From Plutella xylostella (taxonomy: Eukaryota; Arthropoda; Insecta; Lepidoptera; Plutellidae): a stretch of 64,000 nt of DNA. The notes under the pieces were generated by a model. That model ran no database searches and was not told where the DNA came from. It saw only the letters and a program-made list of their open reading frames with translations. Shown here piece by piece: positions 1 through 12,800 of the stretch (the stretch's first letter is position 1; each line of letters begins with the position of its first letter). The translations under genes were made by a program, and so were the position numbers. The DNA is taken from NCBI RefSeq assembly GCF_932276165.1, contig NC_064004.1, positions 2,490,001 through 2,554,000 on the forward strand. Reading direction: 5' to 3'.

Positions 1-886
1 TAGAAGAAAGTACTAAAAATATGAGTCTTTTCCCTCTGACTTGGCGTTAAAATGTCGTGCACAAGATGTTTCAGGTAAAAATCTATTATCACGTCGTTCA
101 GAAATTGATCTTATTCATTTTCCATAGAAACTTAGTTGGTCAAGTGACTTTTTACTATGGAGAATGTTTTTTTTTTTCGCGAATTTTGAAATTCCAATTT
201 TAGATTCGGGCTTAGACATAACATGCTGCACATGCTGGTTTCGGCTTAGTATAAGTAATACCCTTTTTGCAACATCCTCTGTATTAACAAATATTTATAC
301 ATTTTATTACAATATAACAAAAGTCAGGTAAGTAAGTATGTTTTTAGATAACCAGAATAATTTCAAATATCGGGGCGCTACATGTGTAGGTATATTATTA
401 TATTTACGTTCTCGCAACAATTTTCTTTATAAAATTAGTTCATTAAAACTGCGCAGTATGGCGAGGTACATTATTTTTGTAGCCGAGCTTAGTTATAAAA
501 ATACTGATAGCAAAGAGGATATTTTTTGTAATATCGATATTACTTTTTTTGCACTCAGTACTAAAGACAAATGTCATTTAACCCAGGTGTCTAGTTATCT
601 CGCCCGCCTTGTATAGTAATTCCGAAATGAAATGTATTTTAGCACAAATTTAGATTCCTATAATCGACAATAGTCTAACATAGCCTAGTATATTAGACAA
701 ACGGTTGTCGCAACTATACCATATTTTTAAGCTTGGAAAATCCAATAAACATAATTATATTTCAGCCAAATCGAGCCTGACAAATATGTACTGTTGAATT
801 TTTACCTATCTATATTCATAATAATATAAGAGAGAAAATGTAGTTGAAATTCCCGCCAGTTCATTAACCTTCTGTCTCACCCACAG
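1..886. other. Upstream intron of the TCERG1-like gene
   Basis: No supportable coding exon is visible here. The stretch is AT-rich. Around 164-286 it carries a degraded piece of a short repeat whose ends resemble the 'gcaacatcctctgta' type seen elsewhere in the window. A 92-codon frame at 338-616 has no splice context or recognisable motif. The region ends in a pyrimidine-rich acceptor directly before the exon at 887, so it is read as intron. Confidence 0.6.
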
Positions 887-3800
887 GTCTATCTCTAGAT
901 GGAGGCTACCAGTCTGACCGCGTGAGCCCGCGCTCCTCGGAGGAGATGTCCGCAGTCCCGGGACCCACCTTCGCGCAGCCGCCTAACGGTTAGTACTTTA
1001 GTCTCCTGTGGGGTTACCACCACCGACAAATTAGCAATTAACACTCCTTAAGCAGCGTCGCTTGCTTGTCAAATGTGATGTAATAACTTGTATGGATCTA
1101 ACAGATGTTTGATGGTTAGTACTTCAGTCTCCTGGTGATTGTATGTAGACATAATCAGTGGTCATGGAGCTGCCTTGAGCGCAACATTACGTGTGTCTGT
1201 TTAAGGATGCTTTCCCAGTACGCAAACTTTTCACCAGCTAATAGGCGCGCGTAACGCGTCAAATTACATAGAGTGAGCCCGAACCTACAGCTAACTGTAA
1301 ACACAATACGCCGCTGACTCGGCCGCGAACTGTTTACCTTAATTTACTACCATTTTGTTTTGTACTTCTCCCTTTTGTTGCCCTTAAAAATAATATTTAC
1401 ATCTTAAACGCAGGTGTGTCAGCGCGCGGCGGCGGCGGCGCGTGGGACGCGTGGGGCTCGTGGGCCACGCCCTCCAGCGCAGACACGCCGCAGAAACACG
1501 CACAACACGATGTCGCACAGGTAACACTCTATTATACCCTGGTGTGTCAGCGGACCGACGGCCTTAGACGGGTAGCCGGTAGTGGCTGGATGAGGAAGGC
1601 CGAAGACCGACTGTTGTGGCGCTCCTTAGGAGAGGCTTATGTCCAGTAGTGGATGATTATTGGCTGATGATTATGATGATGATGGTGGACCACGACTTCT
1701 AGCGCCGACACGCCGCAGAAGCACGCACAGCACGATGTCGCACAGGTAACTGTCTATTATACCCTGGTGTGTCCGCGGGGTCAGTGAGTTCTTGAGTGGA
1801 GACCACGAACAGACAAACGCAGCATGGGACGCCCTCCTGCCTGCTAGACCGACGCCGATGATATAAGGCGGGTAGCGGGAACCCCGTAGTGGCTGGATGA
1901 GGAAGGCCGAGGACCAAGAGACCTTAGACTTGGGAGAGACCTATGTCCAGCAGTGGATGATTATTGGCTGATGATGATGATGATGTATCAGTGGGTACGC
2001 GTGGGACGCGTGGGGCTCGTGGGCCACGCCCTCCAGCGCCGACACGCCGCAGAAGCACGCACAACACGATGTCGCACAGGTAATGTTTTACAACTACATG
2101 CAAAAATAAAAAGTTGAAGAAAATGCACGAAACTAAATTTATATGATTAATTTTGGTGTTTCGGAATTCTAAAAAACCCCTGTATTGTCTGTATGTTCAG
2201 CTTTCCATCGGTCCTGTATTTACCGGACACCATGTATATTTAATTTACATCCTGTTATGTTTGAGACAAACAAAAACGTTTAGTATGTTCGTTGCAGAAA
2301 AAGATCAGAAACTTACATATTTATAGTATTGCAACACAGAACGAGCTTACAAGTAATTTGGATTTAAGATTTCTTAAGTAAGACAACCACACTAACAACC
2401 GCAATCTCTCAACAGCTCCCGCAACTGCACAACACGCCCACCCACACGAGTCCGCCTCAGACCCGGGTGTACCCTGACCGGGGTAGCCACCCGGACCGGG
2501 TCACCAGCCAACCTGACCGGACCACCCAACCGGCCGCGTCCCCGCCGGCGAGTCAACCGGACGTGGAGAGGCCCAAGTTCATACCTATCCGGATGCCCCC
2601 GCCGAGGCGGAAGAGAACGGTTAGTTGGCTGAATACGGTTACTTATGGTGTAATTTCTGCACCCTTTCCTTAGGGACTAGAGTCTTAAACCAATGCGCTC
2701 TGCCGGTGGGAAAGGAGACCTTGTCTTTCCAAATTCTAATTAAGAATATTTGTATTGTCATGAGGTTTTTTTATCACACACGTGGATTACAAATATAAGG
2801 AGGCCTTTGCCCAGCAGTAAGACACAAATTAGGCTATTTAAAAAAAACGTGGATTTGATATGCATAACACAGCTAAATTATTTTACGTGCAGTGCCTAAA
2901 TTCCCATCTGCAAGGCGAAACGCACTGTTTCAAAAAGCTTTCAGGACATCTGTAAAATATCAAATATAAATTAGTCTCGCCCTAAACATATTTGTATTGT
3001 AGATGTGACATGACCGAACAACCATGGAATTCTAATGCCATCATTACCCCAACAGACGATATCAGAAGAGCTAAAACAAGAGGCAGCACAATGGACGCGT
3101 CACACCTCGCCTGCAGGCCGCTCCTACTACTACAACGAGGCGGAGAAGACCAGCGTGTGGCTCAAACCAGACGTGCTGAGGAAATTTGACGGTATTTTGA
3201 CTTCTCATTAAATTACTATAATTGGCTGCGGAAGCCTACAAATCGTATCGCGCTAGTAGCACAGGCGCATTTAAGACTTGACATAAGTTTTGCATCGCGC
3301 TCACTCACATCGCGCAGCCTCAAGAGCGAACGCGACGGAGAACTTTTGTCACGTCTTCAAAGCCCCTGTACTAGCCCTTCTGTGCTGTGCTCTGGGAGAG
3401 GTGTAGCCTTATGGCCGCATCTACTACTACAACGAGGCGGAGAAGACCCGCGTGTGGCTCAAACCATACGTGCTGAGGAAATTTGACGGTATTTACAACG
3501 TACCCGCGAGCTTCGCCTTAATAAGTTTTCCCGTGAAAATACCGGGATAAAAAGTAGCCTATGTGTTAATCTAAGGTGTCAGCTAACCCTAGACCAAATT
3601 TCGTTAAAATCGGTTCAGCTGTTTTGGCGTGAAGGAGTAACAAACATACACATATTCACAAACTTTCGCATTTATAATATTAGTAGGATTACAGTTCTAT
3701 AGTGGTTTGCAATGGAAACCAGCAATCATGTAAACAAACCAAATTGTCACGATTACTCCGTAATCACATACATTTTCGATCAATTTATGAACATAGTCTG

Positions 3801-6800
3801 ATTTCAACGAACACACCATTGTTTTCACATTATCTTCAACACGATTTAACTTGTATTTATAAGTTAAATTTGTTAAAACATTTGCAACGTAAAAATTTCG
3901 AAGTATTTGACAAGCTGTCATCTTAGTTTTTTACTCATCGAACTCTATAAGTCATTGAAAAGTTAGTGTTGTTCGTAATCTGAAGTTATCTTTTATTTTT
4001 AATTTAATAAATTATTTTAATTTAATATTATTTGAATACAATTTAAAAAAAATTCAAGAGCTTAATATAATTAACCAAAACGAAAAAAGGAAGAGGAAGA
4101 AATGAAAAAGCTCGACGGCATTTTAGACATGGCAAGCGATGACATAGTGGTTCCATTTATAATTACGGTCACCGGCGACACTTCTGATAGTGATGATGAC
4201 GAAGACGAAGATTTAAATTTGTTTGAATAAACACTTTTTTTATATATAATCAGTTTTATTTTATAGTCTATGGCTTATATATTTAATCTAATTAGAACAC
4301 TATGACATCACTATGGGCATAAACAATACGCTGTCAATGTCAGTCCGCCATATTTGTTTACATGATTGTTGGTTTCTATTGCAAACGACTGTATAGTATA
4401 GAGATAAAGCCTATAGGCCCAAATGTTTCAGTGCTAAAAACATATTGGTCAAAATTATACTGTGGTTTTTTTAATAATATTTATTCAAAGCTTATTGTTT
4501 GTTTTCAGAATTAACAAAGAAAATGAAAATAGAAGCCGAAGAGGAGGAGAGATTTAGAGAAATTATTATAGAAAGTAAGATTAGTAAGTTTTAACTTTAT
4601 TCTAAAAAATCGAGAAAAAAATAATATCCCCACAGCAAACACTATAATATTTTATTACTTTATCGGGGCTGTAAATTTGTATATCTATTCGAAATATCAG
4701 CTTGATATCTTTACATGTTTCTGAGAAAAAGGGTGGTGACAGACAGACAGACAGACGGACAATAAAGTGACCCTTTAAGGGTTCCTTTTTAGGGTTCCGT
4801 AGCCAAAATGGCAAAAACGGAACCCTTATAGTTTCGTCATGTCCGTCTGTCCGTCTGTCCGTCTGTCGGTCTGTCACAGCCGATTTACTCGGAAACTATA
4901 AGTACTACAGTGATGAAATTTGATGGGAATATGTGTTGTATGAACCGCTACAAAAATATGACACTAAATAGTAAAAAAAAGAATTGGGGGTGGGGCCCCC
5001 CATACATGTAACTGAGGGATCAATTTTTTTTTTTCGATGTACATACCCGTGTGGGGTATCAATGGAAAGGTCTTTTAAAATGATATAAAGTTTTCTAAAA
5101 AACATTTTTCTTAAAGTGAACGGTTTTTGAGATATCAGCTCTCAAAGTCGTAAAAAGTATGTCCCCCCCCTCTATTTTTATAACTACGGGGTATAAAATT
5201 CTAAAAAAAAATAGAGGTGATGCATGCTAATTAACTCTTTCAACGATTTTTGGTTTGATCAAAGTATCTCTTATAGTTTTTGAGATAGGTTGATTTATCT
5301 GTAATATTATATTTGCTGCTACGGAACCCTTTGTGCGCGAGCCCGACTCGCACTTGGCCGGTTTTTCCTTTTGAGGTACGGAACCCTAAAAACAACAAAG
5401 TATCTTAGTATACAGTCTTTCGTGTATTTATTTGTATCTATTTTAACTAAAATATTAGTGGCATCTTATAATTTGTCAATGTAGTATGTTCAAAAACCCC
5501 ATTCATCAACTAACTAAAGTCTTTAATCTAAGATACTAAATTTACAGATTCTGAATGGTTCATCAACAGTCGATTGTTCCGCGTTTAAGGGACGTAGCGT
5601 TCAATTTGTGGGACAGTCGACTGTTTATGTTTTGATCTGAGATTAAAAAACAGATTATAATTCCTCAGTACCAACAGTTATAGATCTAGACGCAGAAGAA
5701 ACGACACCAACAGAACCACAAGTTCCACCAGTAGAATCACAGAAACCAGAAGAGAAAATAGAAGAAAACGATCAAGTACATGTAGATATAGCACCAGAAG
5801 AGATGGCAGCAGAGGTTGAAGTCGAAACTACGGAGGAGAACGAAAGACTGCAACCAGATACTGAACAAGACAGCGAGACCATAGAACAGGTTCAAGTGTC
5901 TCAGGTTAGTCAAAGTCAAAGCCAAAGTCAAATATTTTTATTCATCGTAAAAATATAAAATTTTCATATGAACGTAAATTTTTACACACTACTCTCCGTT
6001 CGGATAAGGGGGGCTCTTTTTGTCTAAGGAGAAGAACGGAGGCAAGAAACTCCTGAGCCATCTTTTAAAAAAAGACTAAAACTAGTTTGTATACATACAA
6101 TACTTGTAAGCTTAATTATTATTATTATAATAATATGAGCAGAAGTTAGTATTGAAGAAGTTATTTAAATAATACCACTATACTTTTCAAAATATAGCAT
6201 AAGCCTTATGACAGCTGTCAAATTCATATATTTTACCTGTCATCTGTTGGTTATTTTACGGGAATATTAATTTGTTATGTGAATTGAACACTACATAACC
6301 ATATAAAGACACAAGAGCATAGATACACCCATCCCCCCTCCAAAAAAAATACCTTTATAACTGATGTTTAAATTTTTTGTTTTCTCTTAAGGAACCGGAA
6401 GCAACACCCATACAGACAGAACAAGAGAAACCCGCGCCAGCCCCGTCTATAGAAGAGAGTACAGAGAAAGAAGAATCAGACAAGGACAGAGAGAAAGAGA
6501 GAGAGAAGGAAGATGACGAGAAAAAGAAGAAATGCAACCTGCCGATGTGGATCACGCACGTCGCCGGCACGCCCTGGTATGTGCTTTTGTTGTGTATTAC
6601 ATAGAATTAGAGCCTGCGAGCCTTATAAATTACAAAATTTCGTCCACAGACTAACCCTCAAATTCATAGAACGTATTGTAAATTTACAACAAGGTTAAAA
6701 TTTAGTTTGAAAACACACGAGTTTCGACTCTTTACGTCAGTGAAAAAGTTGAAATTCGTATATCACAACGTCAATTTTAAACCGTCATTGTAAAGTGTCA

Positions 6801-9800
6801 AAAAGCTCTATGAATTTGGGGGTTAAGGTGAGCGTCCAGCTTTCGACATCGTACGCAACGGACGCATCGCATTCGGTATTCTTTGTTTAAAATTCCCACA
6901 CGTGCGTCCACTTCATCGGCATTGCCGACGCCCATACATTTATGAAAACGCTAATATGGACGCTTACCTTAATGCTCTAAATAGACGTCATCCATGGATA
7001 ACGTCCAATAAATGCAACACTGTCAATATTGAAAACGTCATTAATTTTTATAAGTAACTAGCTGTTCCCGCGAGCTTCGCTTCGCCTTAAAAAGTTTTCC
7101 CGCGAGAATTCCGGGATAAAAAGTAGCCTATGTTCTTTCCCAGGGTCTAGACCGTATGTATACCAAATTTCGTTCTGTGTCTTTAGCGTGAAAGAGTAAC
7201 AGACAGACAGACACAGTTACTTTGGCAATTATAATATTAGTTAGGATTTATTTAGATGGATTCCATTTACACAAAACTGGGATGCGACGAAAAACTGCGA
7301 ACGGTTTTGACTTATAAAAATGAATGATTTTTTCAAGTCAGTAAAATACAGAGGCGAAATTAATCCTTATACACTCGCGAGCAATGAAAAAAATATATAT
7401 CCCGACGAATTGAGAACCTCCTCCTTTTTTTGAAGTCGGTTAAATAAGCCACCTGCCGTTGGCATGTGCTATGTTACTGGAACTTTTCCATTGCTCGTGA
7501 GTGTAGTAATATTAACCTGTGCAGCGATTATAAGATTCGAAACCTCCGTTTACGTTGCGTATCGTCAACTGTCACTGTTAAAATGTAAGGCAAATTTGTT
7601 AGTTCCAAAAGTGACATTTGTTTTTTCTATGTTTCGTTTCGAAAATAGTATCGAATCCTGTGATCGCACCTCTGTTAAACTTTGGTGGTGGGGAGGAACT
7701 GATAGGTAGTGAGACTGTCTAAAAGAAGTTCAATTTATGAATTTTGTTAAGTTCTAAGTTCTGATACATAATAATATACTTCTTCATTTACTGGTCTTAG
7801 GCCTCTACCAAGAGGCGTCACATCACTACACTATGTCCTCAGGTTCCTCCTCCAGCCACTTCTACGTATACTTTTTTTAGTGTACCTATACAGGGTGTTG
7901 AAAAAGGGTATCAATTTGTCACATGATTTTTTTACTATGGAATACTGCTTTTTGGCCGAATGACGAGCTGAGTCACCTCCTTTTGGCTTACTACGAATTT
8001 TGAAACACCCTGTATACAATGATTTAATGAATCCAATATTCGTGACTTTTGACACTGAAGTGACTGACTGTGACTATGACGTATTTATTCCTTTTTTTAT
8101 TACATTATTCATTGTTGTCACTCAGACTTCCTGTATTACCACAAATAAGTTTAAACCAGGTTTAACAGGAGTTTGACACTTTATCTGACAGATAGATGAG
8201 GTATTTGATTACGCTAAACATCTGTTTCACTTCTTGTCTAGTTTTTTTTTTTTTTTTTGACCATGCCACTTGAAATGCTGAGCGTTTTCTTTCTTTATTT
8301 TGTGGTCATTTGTTTTTTTCATACATTTGTTTTATGCTGGGCGATTATTTTCACAGACTGTTGGGAAGGGGACCATTTCTTGTGGTTATCGAACTGACAG
8401 AAAAACTCGGTTTGTATTTGCTTTCATATACAAATACATGGACATTTTTTATTGGTTTTTAGCCGACTGACAGATTTACACTTACAATTTACTATGCTAA
8501 AGCTGCATTCCCAGTTGGCAAACTAGACACTCGTCACTAAGCTTATTTACTGCAAAGTGTGAAGCGATACGCCGCTAACTCAGTCAGGTGACAAAAAGTT
8601 TGTCTACTAGGAACGCAGCCTAAAGCAAACTAACAAGAAGACCGGACATCTGACAGTGGTGCCACCCACCAGACGTTATTGTTCTTGCTAAACTTGTTGA
8701 AGAATAATTCTCGTTTTAAAAATAAATATATTCAAATTAAAAGCTGAATTCCCTCAACATTGACGTAATTCCGAACAAATAGTCTTTCAAACACGAGAAT
8801 TAGCCTTCAGGTGTTAGTGTGTGCCTCTGCTCTTTTTAAGGTCAGCAAAACACAAGCTGTGCGACCCTTCGCAGCGACGGACGACTCAGAAGCGACAAGT
8901 CTACTACAAGACACGGGACTACTTCGGACGGTCCGCATTTTCTCTCCGTCTATACATCCATCTTTCTGTCTATGTTGTTTCCTCAACGTTTAGGACTTAA
9001 GTTGAGACCTTGGTACGTGTAAATTGTTTTGAGATTTGTGTTGAAGTAAATGATTAGATATAGGGGGGAGTCCGCTTTTTAGTGTGTGTAATCCCCCCTT
9101 AAAACCCTTTGTGTTTTGTGTAGAAGAATATTAAATTTAGGGGGGAGTCCGCTGTTCAGTGTGTGTAATCCCCCCTTAGTTTTAAAATAAGCTAGTTAGG
9201 TACCACTGACAAGTTATGGTGAGGTGAGCATCATATAGAGGGGAGTCCGCTGTTTAGTGTGTGTAATCCCCTCTTAGTTTTAATATATATATTTTATATA
9301 ATATTTAGTTAGTTTTATATATATTAGGGTTTTATTTTCAGAAGCCGCATATAAATTTGACAGAATTGGTTTGTATAATCATGTCTACTAACAAAATGGA
9401 TGCTAGCCATCTCACAAAGAGTACTTTTTTGTGATTACAAAATATGTTATCTGTTATTTCATTCTAGTTTTAATATATATATTTTATATAATATTTAGTT
9501 AGTTTTATATATATTAGGGTTTTATTTTCAGAAGCCGCTTATTTATTAAATTTGACAGAATTGATTTGTATAATCATGATGTCTACTAACAAAATGAATG
9601 CTAGCCATCTCACAAAGAGTACTTTTTTGTGATTACAAAATATGTTATCTGTTATTTCATTCTAGTTTTAATATATATATTTTATATAATATTTAGTTAG
9701 TTTTATATATATTAGGGTTTTATTTTCAGAAGCCGCTTATTTATTAAATTTGACAGAATTGATTTGTATAATCATGATGTCTACTAACAAAATGGATGCT

Positions 9801-12800
9801 AGCCATCTCACAAAGAGTACTTTTTTGTGATTACAAAATATGTTATCTGTTATTTCATTCTAGGAAAATAAACCAATGCTTGCGAAAATTTCATGCGAAT
9901 TTTAAATACAGCGCGATAATTTTATTTTGACACTTTCCAAGTGAACTGCTTGCTTAACCAAAACAATCTTCATTAGAAGAGACCTATGACCAAGCAGCAC
10001 AAGCGTATTCCCCAACAATATACCCAATAACCAGCTTACCATCTCTCTTCTAGGCACGTGGTATGGACAGCAGAAGGCACGATGTTCTTCTTCAACCCGA
10101 CTCGGACTCCAAGCTCGGTGTGGGCGCGCCCGGCGGAGCTGCAGGCCAGGGATGATGTGGAAGCCATAATTAATTTCCCTCCCGACGCCATCGTCAAGGC
10201 TAGAGTGAGTATAGGGGATAAAAACATAAAATATAATTTGGAATAACAGTGGTCTTAAAACAGTGCCCTGTGGCACTCCATGATTTTTTTAATTACGAAT
10301 AAAAGTGGCCCTAATATACTGCCCTTATTAGGGCATATCAAGACCAATTTTTTTATGCTTTTCACCCTTATTTGGTATTGCTACTACATACTACATATTT
10401 GACAAGTGTAAAAAGTATTAAAATGGATTTACTTAAATGTTTAAATTATTTTTCTATCAGACAAAGCACGCGCTAGCCAAGGCGTCTACAAATAACTCTT
10501 CCAACGGAGACCTGAAGAGATCTGCCAGATCAGATAGTGACAGTTCTGACAACGAAGAACTTAGCAAAAAGGTCAAAGTCATTGAAGAGAAGAAACAAGG
10601 TAACTAACACTTTATTTAATACATGCACACATACGTATTCTCACGACTGTAATATCTTAAGGCGTAGTCAGAGGTGACTCGCAAGCGAGCCATCCGCTTC
10701 TTGCCGTATATTTTTGTACTCACGTGATAGGTTGCAAGCCGTATCGCCGTTTTTGATAGAGTACAATGCACTTATAGTACACATATATACCATTTAGATA
10801 CATGTGCAGGTTTCCTCATGATATTTTTCCATCACCGTAAGAGGAGGTGTATAAATTCCTTATTTCTAAAGAATTTCTTGTTACATGCCAGGATTCCGAC
10901 CCCCAGTCTTTTTTATGTTACCCAACCCTAATCTACAACATTTTGTCCACAGTAAAAAAACAAGACCCCGCCCCGACCACAACACCCATCACAGTCACCC
11001 CCTCAGAAGAAAACTCCGCGAACATGAAGAAAGAATTCTCAATATACGGCGACATACCACCAGCGCAACGAGTTTCGGTCTTCCGACAGATGCTGGCGGA
11101 CTGCCAGGTGTCTGCGTTCACCAGCTATGAGAAGGAGCTTCCGAAGATTGTGAATGATAAGAGGCATCTGTTGCTGAGTGGCGAGCAGAGGCGGCGGGTG
11201 AGTGGGGTTATACGTTTGTGTGAGATGGGGCAAATGTTTGTTGTTGTCTTGTGTCGTTAATTGTCTTTTTAACCCCCGACGCAAAAAGAGGGGTGTTCTA
11301 AATTCAACGTGCAGTGGTACTTCACCTCGTCCTAACATACAGGATTTTCCATAGCGATGCCACATGAACGGGAATTCAGTCAGCTGCATAAGTAGCTATA
11401 CACTTTTGAACCTTGTCAAACTCACTAACTGCGTATTCATTCATTCAAACATTGACGTTTTGTTTAGTAGGTATTTTTACAAGGTACAAAAGTGTATAAC
11501 TACTTATGCAGCTGACTGTATATTAAATACTTCAAATACTTACTGGAAATAGGGTACCTAACTCTTAAGACTTCAAGAATTTGTTATAATAGCAGTAACG
11601 AAGCTAACCTAAGAATTGCACCTAGAAGCTTAAGCAGAAGTTGTAACTTTACATTTATTTAGGATTTGATTGACTGACCATTTTTCTTATTCCCGTCCAG
11701 GAATTCGACAAGTACGTGAAGGAGAAACTGCAGTCGGAACTGCAGGAGCCGGGCGCGGCCGCGCTGCTGCAGAAGAAGAACGACTTCGTGCAGCTCATGG
11801 ACGCCGCCATGCTGCACTCCAAGTGAGTATTCTTATGTGTGGGGACATCTCACACACGGCCGTCCGACCCCAAGCTAGGCTGAGCTGGTATTATGGGTGT
11901 CTGACGACTGATATATCTACACAGATTCTTACTTACATATTGAACATACATATCAATAACCAAGTACAAAAATATCCGTAAATATATATGCCTCAGCCGG
12001 GAATTGAACCCGGGACCTTCGGTATCACTCACGGTTAGGATCACTAATCACTACACCATTCGGTAGAATGTCTGGCTAGCACAGCTGCTGTCAGATTCTA
12101 GCTACCGCATTATCTTATTTATGTTAAGTCCCTTCAAAAAACCGGACAGTATAGTCTCATCAATGTTTCCGAATAATTTCTGGCAAATTGGTGACCCCGA
12201 CATGATAACTAACAACCCATTCCCTTCCCCCAGATCATCATTCCTAGAGTTCTCAGCCACCCACGGCTCGGACCCTCGCTTCCTAGCCGTGGACCGACCG
12301 CGCAGTCGAGAGATGTACTTCACTGAGTACCTGATACAGCTGAAGAGGAAGGAGAGAGAGGAACGGGAGAGCAGGAGGGACCAGGTAGGTGGGAGGGAGA
12401 TGGGTGTAGCGAGGCGATGCGGTAGGGTTTTTGGTGGGAGGCTAGGCGTTTGGTGGTTATGGTGTAGCGTAGGACAGACCTTTTGCTCTTTTTCAGCTCA
12501 TATAGTCGTAACAGGTAAAAACAAAGTACCTAATTAAAACATTAAAGACTTAACCAAAAACAAGTAAGAAGAGGACATTTAGTAAAGATAGCATTTTAAG
12601 TTGCCGTTATAAGAAATGTTGTTTTTGTCCAATATGAGAAGTTGACATTATGAGCTGAAAAAGCTAGGCCTGCCTCACCCAATGCCAGCATTCGCCTAGC
12701 CTCCCAAATTGCTAAAGCGTTGGTGCCTTATTCCAGTTACTTAAGCGTTTCCAAAGCGATAGCGTGTTCGTCGTGCGTAGATGAAATGTCAGCAAGTGAA

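Noticed and set aside
338..616. 92-codon frame at the left edge
   Set aside because: AT-rich, no motif, no splice context, and intronic in the TCERG1-like gene.
8811..8993. 60-codon frame before the hairpin triplet
   Set aside because: No motif and no splice context; it may belong to the unknown repeat that carries the hairpins.
11991..12066. tRNA-like sequence (also at 23060-23100, 24785-24859 and 39960-40024)
   Set aside because: The A and B boxes are recognisable, but the sequences continue into a shared SINE body and diverge in the stem regions, so they are SINE heads rather than tRNA genes.
12121..12537. 138-codon frame around the FF2 exon
   Set aside because: Only 12234-12384 is the exon; the rest reads through the acceptor and donor into intron.
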